Both the position numbers and the translations under genes were made by a program. The notes beneath the pieces are model-generated. The model had not been told where the DNA came from. It did no database searches and was given only the letters and a program-made list of their open reading frames with translations. Shown one piece after another: positions 1 through 5,885 of a stretch of DNA of 11,907 nt. The DNA comes from CAYUTA01 sp964447605 (GTDB lineage: Bacteria; Bacillota; Clostridia; Christensenellales; CAG-138), in the NCBI GenBank assembly GCA_964447605.1, contig CAYUTA010000071.1:1-11907 (forward strand). Reading direction: 5' to 3'. How positions within the stretch are numbered: the first letter of the stretch is position 1; each line of letters starts with the position of its first letter.

Positions 1-36
1 TCTTCGGGGGTTCGATTCACAAAGTCTGTGTAGTAG

Positions 37-192
37 TTGCGCCCCGGCTTTGCGCAGACGGTGGATAACAAACTGCCGGCCATGCGAGAAGTAGTTATGG
101 AGCTGGAACGAGTGAAAGAAACGCCCAATGTCTTCCACATGATTTGTTCGATCAATCACATGACCTCTGAAAAGCGCGTTGCCATAAGTTGA
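37..192 (+). pseudogene. Unassigned short reading frame, possible gene remnant
   Basis: This is an open frame of 51 codons that starts just after two consecutive TAG codons (31-36) and ends at TGA 190-192. The product (residues such as AMREVVMELERVKETPNVFH) has a natural-looking amino-acid mix, whereas the complementary minus-strand frame is His/Arg/Leu-rich, as antisense shadows usually are. The frame remains open before the TAG pair to the window edge, so it could be the tail of a plus-strand gene with stop codons. Its 3' part overlaps the end of the broken Crp/Fnr gene. I do not recognise the family, and no start codon with a ribosome-binding site is visible. It may be chance. Confidence 0.2.
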
Positions 193-566
193 TCGGTGTA
201 ATTGGCGAGTACGGCGGAGCCGTCCATGACCTTTTTATAGACCTCCGCCGGTAAGACCCAAAGCTCGGTATCCTTCTCGGCTTCAATGCTGATATCAAAC
301 TGGATGCTGTTCATGATGCAGGAGGCGGAAAACAGACACATATCCCGCTCAAACAGGCGGTAGATGGTAACCTCCTTGCCCTCGTCGGAGAGAATAAACG
401 CCCGGATCTGGCCGGAGCGAATGATAAACAGCCCCACACAGTCCGCCGAGCCGTTGTGCAATAGCGTCCCCTTGGGTACGCTTCTCTCGGTTGCCGATTG
501 TGCAAGCAACTCGCGCTCGTCCAGCATCAGTTTGTCCCAAACGGGAAAATAGTCTTTGAGTGCCAT
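156..566 (-). pseudogene. Crp/Fnr-family transcriptional regulator, truncated (effector domain only)
   Basis: The 136-residue product is the cyclic-nucleotide-binding-type beta-barrel of a Crp/Fnr regulator (roughly residues 10-115, with GLFIIRSGQIRAF, EGKEVTIYRL and FDISIEAEKDTELW), followed by the first part of the dimer helix (TDQLMATRFSEVM). Full-length members are about 220-230 residues and end in a winged HTH, which is absent here. The frame stops at TGA 156-158. Reading through it gives LIEQIMWKTLG, which matches the usual continuation of this family if the stop replaces a Trp codon. Similarity then fades near position 125 and no HTH follows in any frame. The gene is therefore probably inactive, or makes a non-DNA-binding protein. 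It starts at ATG 564-566 with only a weak ribosome-binding site. It diverges from the DUF134/NifX operon and has an autoregulation-like promoter. Confidence 0.8.
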
Positions 567-587
567 ACGCGCTTCTATTTTTATTTT

Positions 588-616
588 AGTATAATTTCAT
601 TAGCGGCATATGTCAA
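588..616 (-). promoter_or_regulatory. Sigma-A-type promoter of the Crp/Fnr gene
   Basis: On the minus strand, TTGACA (616-611) is followed after exactly 17 bp by TATACT (593-588), about 20 bp upstream of the ATG at 566. The -35 box lies inside the palindrome at 603-616, so a protein bound there would block RNA polymerase. That arrangement suggests repression or autoregulation. Confidence 0.75.
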
Positions 617-678
617 TTATATTCTTGACATATGTCGAATACAGTGCTACTCTGAAAGCAGTAAGCGGCATATGCCGA
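603..678. promoter_or_regulatory. Cluster of three CATATG palindromic operators
   Basis: Three copies of the palindrome YGRCATATGYCR occur: 603-616 (GCGGCATATGTCAA), 625-638 (TTGACATATGTCGA) and 665-678 (GCGGCATATGCCGA). Their centres are 22 and 40 bp apart, near whole numbers of helical turns. The first contains the -35 of the leftward promoter, the second the -35 of the rightward promoter, and the third lies just downstream of the predicted rightward start. TTGAC-N4-GTCRA is the layout recognised by several Crp/Fnr-family regulators (HcpR-like sites are TTGAC-N4-GTCAA). The adjacent regulator gene is the natural candidate binder, but DUF134 protein is an alternative. Binding is inferred. 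Confidence 0.65.
625..653 (+). promoter_or_regulatory. Promoter of the DUF134/NifX operon
   Basis: TTGACA (625-630) is followed after 17 bp by TACTCT (648-653), with TG one base before it (645-646), making an extended -10. Transcription would start near 660. The -35 is embedded in the palindrome at 625-638, and another palindrome at 665-678 lies in the early transcribed region. Confidence 0.6.
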
Positions 679-703
679 AAATAGAGTGGAGGACATGAAC
701 GAC

Positions 704-1093
704 GTGCCAAGGCCGAGAAAATGGCGAAAGGTCTGCTGTATGCCGCGTAACACCGAATTTGCGCCGGTAGGTATGCGCTTTTGCCATGACAGCGCCGTAG
801 TCATGACGGTGGACGAATATGAGGCCATACGCCTGATCGACCACGAGGGATTCACGCAGGAGGAATGCGCGGGCTATATGAGAATTGCCCGCACAACGGT
901 GCAGCAGATCTATAACGACGCCAGAAAAAAGCTGTCCGTCTCGTTGGTGGAGGGGAAGTCTTTGCTTATAGAGGGAGGTGAATATCAGCTTTGCGACGGC
1001 GCAGAAACGCATTGCGGCTGCGGCGGATGCCGCCGTCATCGCTGCATGGAGACGGACAACGACAACGAACAAGCCGAAAGGAACAACACATGA
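704..1093 (+). CDS. DUF134-family putative DNA-binding protein
   Basis: The 129-residue protein begins MPRPRKWRKVC, the characteristic N-terminus of DUF134 proteins. A helix-turn-helix resembling sigma-70 region 4 occupies about residues 45-77 (DHEGFTQEECAGYMRI, then TTVQQIYNDARKKL). The C-terminus carries a Cys/His cluster (CDGAETHCGCGGCRRHRC), possibly a metal or Fe-S site. I chose GTG 704 because it gives the family-typical start, with GGAGG at 688-692, 11 nt upstream. ATG 695 would leave only 2 nt after that sequence, and GTG 686 has no ribosome-binding site. Its stop overlaps the ATG of the next gene (ATGA, 1090-1093), so the two are translationally coupled. DUF134 genes often neighbour NifX-type proteins. 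A regulatory role in metal-cluster metabolism is inference. Confidence 0.85.
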   Translation: MPRPRKWRKVCCMPRNTEFAPVGMRFCHDSAVVMTVDEYEAIRLIDHEGFTQEECAGYMRIARTTVQQIYNDARKKLSVSLVEGKSLLIEGGEYQLCDGAETHCGCGGCRRHRCMETDNDNEQAERNNT

Positions 1094-1509
1094 GAATTGC
1101 GGTAACGTATGAAAACGGCGAGGTCTTCCAGCACTTCGGACACACGGAACGGTTTTGTGTATACGATGTGGAAAGCGACCGGGTAACATTGAAAACACTG
1201 GTCAATACGAATGGCAGCGGGCATGGCGCTCTGGCGGACATTCTAAAGAAGCTGCATGTAGATACGCTCATCTGCGGCGGCATTGGCGGTGGAGCGCGGC
1301 GTGCGCTTGACGAGGCGGGCATACGCGTTTTTGGCGGCGTTTCCGGCGATGCGGATGCGGCGATAGCGGCATTGCTTGACGGAAGCCTTCGCTTTGACCC
1401 GAACGCCGTATGTGCGCACCACGGCGAACACCACGACGGTGATTGTGGCGAACACGGGTGCGGCGCGCATGACTGCGGCAAACACGAACCGAGCTCAATA
1501 AATAATTAG
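1090..1509 (+). CDS. NifX/NifB-family Fe-Mo cofactor-binding protein with Cys/His-rich tail
   Basis: The 139-residue protein has the dinitrogenase iron-molybdenum cofactor-binding fold over residues 1-105 (MRIAVTYENGEVFQHFGHTE at the start, then DTLICGGIGGGARRALDEAGI and VFGGVSGDADAAI). Family members bind or carry Fe-Mo or Fe-S clusters in the cytoplasm, and many occur in organisms that do not fix nitrogen. Residues 108-132 are a metal-binding-like tail dense in His and Cys, with repeated HH, CGEHGCG and HDCGKH groups. The start is fixed by the ATGA overlap with the DUF134 gene and an AAAGGA ribosome-binding site 8 nt or so upstream. No nifHDK or moa/moe gene is seen nearby, so the cluster or metal handled is unknown. 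Confidence 0.88.
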   Translation: MRIAVTYENGEVFQHFGHTERFCVYDVESDRVTLKTLVNTNGSGHGALADILKKLHVDTLICGGIGGGARRALDEAGIRVFGGVSGDADAAIAALLDGSLRFDPNAVCAHHGEHHDGDCGEHGCGAHDCGKHEPSSINN

Positions 1510-1539
1510 GAATAATTCCTATTATTGTGATAAAATCAC
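1501..1539 (+). terminator. Two AT-rich hairpins at the end of the DUF134/NifX operon
   Basis: AATAATTAGGAA and TTCCTATTATT (1501-1526) form an imperfect stem that includes the stop codon. It is directly followed by a perfect GTGAT-AAA-ATCAC inverted repeat (1527-1539). There is no U-run, so this is a weak terminator candidate. The second repeat also resembles a Crp-type site (TGTGA-N5-TCAC). Confidence 0.3.
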
Positions 1540-1555
1540 TGAACTTTATGCGGAG

Positions 1556-1569
1556 AAAGCATATGCTTT
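1556..1569. repeat. Perfect palindrome AAAGCATATGCTTT
   Basis: This 14-bp perfect palindrome is centred on the same CATATG core as the operators at 603-678, but has different flanks (AAAG rather than YGR). It lies just after the NifX operon. It could be a further regulator site or chance. Confidence 0.35.
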
Positions 1570-1720
1570 GACCACAGGTATCGCTATTTTGAAGGGGGTG
1601 AGCCCGTCTGCGCCATGCGTCGGGCGGCGGGCCGCTGCAAGGCCGGGAGCCTACGGGGAATTATCTGAGCATATGCCCCCTTGTCCGCCAAAGGGAGCCC
1701 TCCACACGGCAGCCGCCGCT

Positions 1721-2143
1721 TTATCTCATTCTTTCGTACATTGCATGCGTTTTTTTAAACTGAACCAAATCCCACAGGTTGCCATACAGGTCCTTGAACA
1801 CGGCGACCGTTCCGTAATCCGCTTGTTTCGGCTCCCTGACAAACTCGATTTCCCGTTCCTTCATTTCATGATAGTCGCGCCAGAAATCATCCGTACCCAG
1901 AAAAAGGAACACCCTGCCTCCGGCTTGATTCCCGACGAACGGCTCCTGCATGCGCTTGGACGCTCTGGCAAGCAGAACGGTCGTTCCCTTTGACCCCGGC
2001 GGCGACACGACCACCCATCTTTTATTCTGCTCGGGCTGATCAGTGTCCTCCACCAACGTAAAATGCAGTTTTTCAGTGTAAAATTCAATCGCCTCGTCAT
2101 AATCTTTTACGATTAGCGCGATGTGCACGATGGCTTGCCTCAT
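1721..2143 (-). CDS. VOC (glyoxalase/bleomycin-resistance fold) family protein
   Basis: The 140-residue protein has one vicinal-oxygen-chelate domain. The first beta strand (AIVHIALIVKDYDEAIEFYTEKLHF) carries His7 in the usual metal-ligand position. The final strand ends YGNLWDLVQF, where most family members have Glu (GNxWELVQ), so the last ligand position is Asp125. Length is normal for a single-domain dimeric member. Such proteins are metal-dependent lyases, dioxygenases or drug-binding proteins, and the substrate cannot be told here. The start at ATG 2141-2143 is preceded by GGAAGGG. It lies 229 bp downstream of guaB on the same strand but has its own possible -10 (minus-strand TATAAT at 2227-2222). 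Confidence 0.85.
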   Translation of the reverse strand: MRQAIVHIALIVKDYDEAIEFYTEKLHFTLVEDTDQPEQNKRWVVVSPPGSKGTTVLLARASKRMQEPFVGNQAGGRVFLFLGTDDFWRDYHEMKEREIEFVREPKQADYGTVAVFKDLYGNLWDLVQFKKTHAMYERMR

Positions 2144-2221
2144 GCCGCCCTTCCATTCCCTGGCCTGTCAAATTAAGGCGATTCATCCGCCCCCGGGTTC
2201 CCGTCTGCCTTTATCTTAGAA

Positions 2222-2250
2222 ATTATAAACCCCGTTTTTCAGCATGGAAG
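2222..2250 (-). promoter_or_regulatory. Possible promoter of the VOC gene
   Basis: A perfect TATAAT lies on the minus strand at 2227-2222, about 80 bp before the VOC start codon. At 17 bp spacing the -35 is CTTCCA (2250-2245), a poor match. The box lies between guaB and the VOC gene, so the VOC gene may be transcribed independently. Confidence 0.35.
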
Positions 2251-2372
2251 CCGCATGCGCCCCCGCACGCCGGGCCACGGCCCAACACGCAAAAGCGCAT
2301 GGGTCGGCCGGCCGCGCACGTTTTGTGAACCGGCGCAGACTAAGCGCCATCATGGGGCGGCCATTTATACGA

Positions 2373-3884
2373 TCAGTCCATGGAACGGAAATAGCGGCTG
2401 TCCTTTTGCAGCACGTCGTGGGCGCCGCCCTCCGCGATACTGGCTGCGGAAACCAGCGTCAGCCGGGCGTTTTCCCTTAGCTGCGGGATGGTCAGCGCGC
2501 CGCAGTTGCACATGGCGGAGCGCACCTTGCTCAGCGTCGCCTCCACGTTGTTGTGCAGGCTGCCCGCATAGGGTACGTAGGCGTCCACACCCTCCTCAAA
2601 GGAAAGCTTGCCCTCGCCGCCGCTGTCGTAGCGCTGCCAGTTCCGGGCGCGGGCGCTGCCCTCTCCCCAGTATTCCTTCATATAGCTGCCGTTGATCAAA
2701 ACCTTGCTGGTGGGGCTCTCGTCACAGCGGGCAAAATAACGGCCCAGCATGCAAAAATCCGCTCCCATAGCCAGCGCGAGGGTAATGTGGTAATCCATAA
2801 CGATGCCGCCGTCGGCGCATACGGGCACATACACGCCCGTTTCCTTCAGATAGGCGTCCCGGGCCGCAGCCACATCCTGAACGGCGGTGGCCTGCCCGCG
2901 GCCGATGCCCTTGGCCTCTCGCGTGATGCAGATCGAGCCTCCCCCGATGCCCACCTTCACAAAGTCCGCGCCCGCCTCGGCCAGGTAGCGGAACCCCTCC
3001 CCGTCCACCACGTTTCCGGCGCCCACCTTAACGGTCTCGCCGTAGCGGGAGCGGATAAAGGCGATTGTGCGGGCCTGCCATTCGGTAAAGCCCTCGGAGG
3101 AGTCCAGGCACAGGATATCCGCGCCCGCCCCGACAAGGGCCGGAACCCGCTTTTCATAATCCCGGGTATTGACCCCCGCGCCCACCACATACCGCTTGTG
3201 GCCGTCCAGCAGCTCCAGCGGGTTCTCCTTGTGCGCGTCGTAATCCTTGCGGAAAACAAACGCCGCCATGTTGCCCTCGCTGGAAAGGATGGGCAGGGCG
3301 TTGAGCTTATGCGCCCAGATGATGTCATTGGCTTCCTTGAGGGAAACGCCTTCACGGGCAAACACCAGCCGATCGATCGGGGTCATGAATTCACGCACCG
3401 GCGTATTGGGATCCATCCGACTGGGGCGGTAATCCCGGCTGGTCACGATGCCCAGCAGCTTTCCGCAGGACGTGCCGTCCGCCGTGACGGCCACGGTGGA
3501 ATGCCCGGTTCTCAGCTTCAGCGCCATGACGTCCGCCATGGTGTGTTCTGGCGTTACATTGGAATCGCTCGCAACAAAGCCGGACTTGCATTTCTTGACG
3601 GCCCGCACCATGGCCGCCTGCGCTTCGATTGACTGGGACACATAGATAAACGCAACGCCGCCCTCCCGCGCCAGCGCCGCGGCGAGCCTTTCGCCGGATA
3701 CCGCCTGCATCACGGCGGATACCAGCGGGATGTTCATCGTCAGCGGGCAGGGCTCCCCGGGGCGGTGCCTGCACAGCGGCGTCGCAAGGGAGGTGTTTTG
3801 CGGCGCGCATTCCGCCGAGGAATACCCCGGCACCAGCAGATATTCGGCAAAGGTATGGGACGGTTCCTTAAAATAATAGGCCAT
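2373..3884 (-). CDS. guaB: IMP dehydrogenase
   Basis: This 503-residue enzyme oxidises IMP to XMP with NAD+, the committed step of guanine nucleotide synthesis. Visible features are an N-terminal barrel segment with MNIPLVSAVMQAVSGERLA (50-68), two CBS repeats (about 112-160 and 163-220), and the IMP/NAD barrel with GADILCLDSSEG (254-265). The catalytic loop GIGGGSICITRE has Cys319, and the substrate segment is CADGGI (356-361). The flap contains NWQRYD with Arg418-Tyr419, followed by EGVDAYVPYAGSL (431-443). The GGGSICITRE loop and MKEYWGEGSARARNW flap are a divergent IMPDH subtype; the more usual loop is GPGSICTTR. The start at ATG 3884-3882 is fixed by AAAGGA 7 nt upstream; the frame stays open further upstream, but that part is not IMPDH-like. 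Confidence 0.95.
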   Translation of the reverse strand: MAYYFKEPSHTFAEYLLVPGYSSAECAPQNTSLATPLCRHRPGEPCPLTMNIPLVSAVMQAVSGERLAAALAREGGVAFIYVSQSIEAQAAMVRAVKKCKSGFVASDSNVTPEHTMADVMALKLRTGHSTVAVTADGTSCGKLLGIVTSRDYRPSRMDPNTPVREFMTPIDRLVFAREGVSLKEANDIIWAHKLNALPILSSEGNMAAFVFRKDYDAHKENPLELLDGHKRYVVGAGVNTRDYEKRVPALVGAGADILCLDSSEGFTEWQARTIAFIRSRYGETVKVGAGNVVDGEGFRYLAEAGADFVKVGIGGGSICITREAKGIGRGQATAVQDVAAARDAYLKETGVYVPVCADGGIVMDYHITLALAMGADFCMLGRYFARCDESPTSKVLINGSYMKEYWGEGSARARNWQRYDSGGEGKLSFEEGVDAYVPYAGSLHNNVEATLSKVRSAMCNCGALTIPQLRENARLTLVSAASIAEGGAHDVLQKDSRYFRSMD

Positions 3885-4107
3885 AACGGTTCCTTTCTGA
3901 ATGGGTTCGGTTCTGCCGCGTCGCCGCGAATTGTGCCGGTTTGCAGCGGTTTTTAATCGAAAATCCCCTCTTGCCCGCCCCGTCGCGGCCCCAAAAGCGC
4001 CGGCAGGCCGCCCGGCTCGCCTGGATACGCTTTGTTGCCTGCCAACTTTCTGCGGCTTGCGCGGCGGGCAGACCAAGACCACGATCCGTTTAGGCCTAGC
4101 AGGCACT
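3885..4107 (-). promoter_or_regulatory. Long 5' leader of guaB, possible cis-regulatory RNA
   Basis: The guaB promoter places the transcript start near 4107, giving a leader of about 220 nt. Read on the minus strand it is GC-rich. It contains the complementary pair TGCCTGC (early) and GCAGGCA (about 70 nt later), and later a GCCGG-N8-CCGGC stem followed by GCTTTT. That is compatible with an attenuator or structured regulatory element. I do not recognise a known riboswitch core (purine, PRPP, ppGpp or THF). Confidence 0.3.
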
Positions 4108-4113
4108 ATACAG

Positions 4114-4142
4114 ATTATAGCGGCTCTTTGGCGCGAGTTCAA
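4114..4142 (-). promoter_or_regulatory. Sigma-A promoter of guaB
   Basis: On the minus strand TTGAAC (4142-4137) is followed after exactly 17 bp by TATAAT (4119-4114). This is a near-consensus vegetative promoter pointing at guaB, which starts about 230 bp downstream. Confidence 0.75.
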
Positions 4143-4200
4143 GCGTCGGCGGCCACGTTCGCACACCGGCGCATGGGGACATAGTATGCATCCCGGGCGG

Positions 4201-4228
4201 CGCCCCCCCCTGTTTGAGGGGGCGTTTT
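4201..4228 (+). terminator. Orphan plus-strand terminator-like hairpin
   Basis: CGCCCCC (4201-4207) and GGGGGCG (4218-4224) form a 7-bp perfect stem with a 10-nt loop, followed at once by TTTT. In the plus direction this has intrinsic-terminator form, but no plus-strand gene is seen upstream. In the minus direction it lies upstream of the guaB promoter and lacks a U-run. Confidence 0.45.
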
Positions 4229-4331
4229 CAGGCGTTCCTCCTGCGCACCACAGCAATTTGGGGTCGGAGCGCGCGCTATCGGCTGTGCGGCACAAAACGT
4301 CCGTACAACAACAGGAGATAGCCCGCTTATG

Positions 4332-4360
4332 TTGTCAACCCCACGGCGGAGTGATATAAT
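4332..4360 (+). promoter_or_regulatory. Strong sigma-A promoter upstream of the NlpC/P60 gene
   Basis: TTGTCA (4332-4337) and TATAAT (4355-4360) are spaced by exactly 17 bp. Transcription should start near 4367, about 266 nt before the next clear gene (4633) and 2 nt before an ATG at 4369. Confidence 0.65.
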
Positions 4361-4632
4361 ATCATAAAATGGCTGCGGCCATGAGGCAAGGCCCCTGTCC
4401 GGACAAACAAAGCGGATTCCCATGCCCGCGGCAGCCAGGCAACCGGCGCGGCCGGTCTGAACAGCAAAAGCAGAACGGTATATGCACGGGGCCCACCCTC
4501 ATTCCTTAGGGGCAATCGCCTTGGCGGGAACGGCGTCGAGCGATTTGCCTTGTGCTCTAACGCGGACGGACGACGGCCGGGGCGGAGCAGGTCAAGTCCC
4601 TGCGGGCAGGATTCGCAAAACAGTCAATTTGC
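4361..4632 (+). other. GC-rich transcribed leader or unannotated RNA region
   Basis: This segment lies between a strong promoter and the NlpC/P60 start codon. It holds several possible stems: GGCTGC (4371-4376) with GCAGCC about 60 nt later, ACCGGC-GCG-GCCGGT (4442-4456), and an imperfect GGCAATCGC / GCGATTTGCC pair in 4511-4549. It also contains a 46-codon frame from ATG 4369 to TAG 4509 that would be almost leaderless; its product is low in hydrophobic residues and I do not recognise it. It may be a long 5' UTR, an RNA regulator or an RNA gene. No known RNA family was recognised. Confidence 0.3.
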
Positions 4633-5649
4633 ATGAGAAGACAGACCGGAAAGCGCAGCGCTCGCTACATCTGTATAGCGGCCATTGCCCCGCTCATGTG
4701 GGGCGGTTGTTTCCTGCGCGCCGGGCTTTCCGACAGCGGGAGAATTGCGCCGACCGAACGACCGGGCGCGCCGCCGAGTATCGTGATTATAAGCATTGCA
4801 ACGCCGGAACCTGCGGACGGAGGACAACCGCCGGCCGCGGCGGAATCCCCGGCGGCAGCGCAGGCACAGACGGCGTCGCCGCGGCCGAAGCCCACGCCTG
4901 CCGCAACGCCTGCGCCGACCCTCGAGCCGGACCTCACGGAACAGGCGCGGGGCGCCAGACTGGAGGAAGCGGCCGGCGCGCTCGGCAGCTGGCGCAGTCC
5001 GAACCGTATGAAACGCGCGGAGATCGACGCCGTTCTGGAAACGCTGCCCCCGGCCTTGGATCTCAGCCGCACGATGATTGTGCTCAAAGCCTATTCACTT
5101 CTGGGAAAAATCCCCTATCAATGGGGCGGCAAATCCCGGGCTCTGGGCTGGGATATGGAATGGGGCAGATATGCGGCTGAAATTGTAAGCGGGCAGAATT
5201 GTGAGGACAGCGTGCCAAGCGGCATGGATTGCAGCGGATTTGTGCGTTGGTGTTTTATCAACGCATCCGGCACGGTGCATACCGGCAAGCGGTTTGGCTC
5301 CGGCACGTATAAGCAATGGCTCAACAGCACGGAGATCACAATGGCCGAAGCGCTGCCGGGCGACCTGGTGTTTACAAACCAGGTTGGACGTACCAATCAT
5401 AACGGAATCGTCGTGCAAAACAATGGGCATGGCAAGCTCATGGTGATCCACTGCGTGAGGGACAGGGGCGTTGTGCTGGAAAGCGCGGCGGATGGCAAAT
5501 TTATAATAGCAAGGCGGCCCAACGTACTGCGCGGGAAAAATCTCGATACCTTCGAGGCGTCCGCACTGCGGCATAAGGGCGAGCCCTTCATGGCGGACCT
5601 GCGTTATTTACTTGCGTTACGTTCGGCGTACAAGGGAACGCACGCCTGA
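4633..5649 (+). CDS. Exported NlpC/P60-family cysteine peptidase
   Basis: The 338-residue protein carries a C-terminal NlpC/P60 domain (about residues 148-300). Catalytic Cys200 sits in GMDCSGFVRW, His256 in TNHNGIVV, and the likely third residue is His273 in VIHC. LPGDLVF (241-247) is also typical. Such enzymes usually cut gamma-D-Glu-diamino-acid bonds in peptidoglycan stem peptides outside the cell. The N-terminus is a basic, then hydrophobic, export signal ending MWGGC (Cys26). Trp at -3 makes a lipobox doubtful, so it could be a lipoprotein or a cleaved secreted protein. Residues 58-100 are a Pro/Ala-rich linker (TPAATPAPTLEP). ATG 4633 is the only start that retains the signal, but no ribosome-binding site is seen. 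A 19-residue insert (about 169-187, aromatic-rich) precedes the catalytic Cys region. Confidence 0.85.
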   Translation: MRRQTGKRSARYICIAAIAPLMWGGCFLRAGLSDSGRIAPTERPGAPPSIVIISIATPEPADGGQPPAAAESPAAAQAQTASPRPKPTPAATPAPTLEPDLTEQARGARLEEAAGALGSWRSPNRMKRAEIDAVLETLPPALDLSRTMIVLKAYSLLGKIPYQWGGKSRALGWDMEWGRYAAEIVSGQNCEDSVPSGMDCSGFVRWCFINASGTVHTGKRFGSGTYKQWLNSTEITMAEALPGDLVFTNQVGRTNHNGIVVQNNGHGKLMVIHCVRDRGVVLESAADGKFIIARRPNVLRGKNLDTFEASALRHKGEPFMADLRYLLALRSAYKGTHA

Positions 5650-5664
5650 AACGGCCATATTTAA

Positions 5665-5705
5665 CCCGGTTCAGCGTCGCCGGCGCTTGAAATGGGCTAA
5701 ATTTT
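5665..5705 (+). terminator. Possible terminator after the NlpC/P60 gene
   Basis: TTCAGCG (5670-5676) and CGCTTGAA (5684-5691) pair with one bulge. The stem is flanked by CCC and GGG that can extend it, and is followed by CTAAATTTTA. It begins 16 nt after the stop. The U-run is short and interrupted. Confidence 0.4.
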
Positions 5706-5831
5706 ACGCTTCCGGCGGATTGCAGGGACAATATTTAGCGTATGGGGGGGTGCGGGAAGCGAAACCGGAGAGAGAATATACCATATCGCGGTACGGAATA
5801 TGACATAATCATAAACCACTCCGGTATGGCG

Positions 5832-5885
5832 GCGGCATGCCGCGGGAGAATCCCCGCAACGATAGCAAATCTCCACGTTGCGGGG
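5832..5885 (+). promoter_or_regulatory. Palindrome and perfect hairpin just upstream of the ThiF-family gene
   Basis: GCGGCATGCCGC (5832-5843) is a perfect 12-bp palindrome. Nine bases later CCCCGCAACG (5852-5861) and CGTTGCGGGG (5876-5885) form a perfect 10-bp stem with a 14-nt loop, ending 14 nt before the AGGAGG ribosome-binding site. There is no U-run. Its position suggests control of translation or an attenuating leader rather than a simple terminator. Confidence 0.4.

Noticed and set aside
1..20. TTCGATTC near the left edge resembles a tRNA T-loop
   Set aside because: The flanking bases cannot form the T-stem (GGGGG is not matched by CCCCC) and no acceptor or CCA end follows.
1568..1993. 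Plus-strand frame after the NifX gene with GAAGGGGGTG in front of it
   Set aside because: The second half is antisense to the VOC gene and the rest has no recognisable protein character. The purine stretch has no well-placed start codon that yields a plausible product.
2553..3632. 359-codon plus-strand frame opposite guaB
   Set aside because: It is antisense to a clear IMP dehydrogenase and has the His/Ala/Gly-rich composition typical of GC-rich antisense shadows.
3885..4295. N-terminal extension of guaB (the frame stays open to 4295)
   Set aside because: The extension is Arg/Pro-rich with no family similarity, it spans the guaB promoter, and ATG 3884 has a good AAAGGA site.
4139..4515. Minus-strand frames upstream of guaB
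   Set aside because: They overlap the guaB promoter and the plus-strand promoter at 4332, lack ribosome-binding sites and show no domain.
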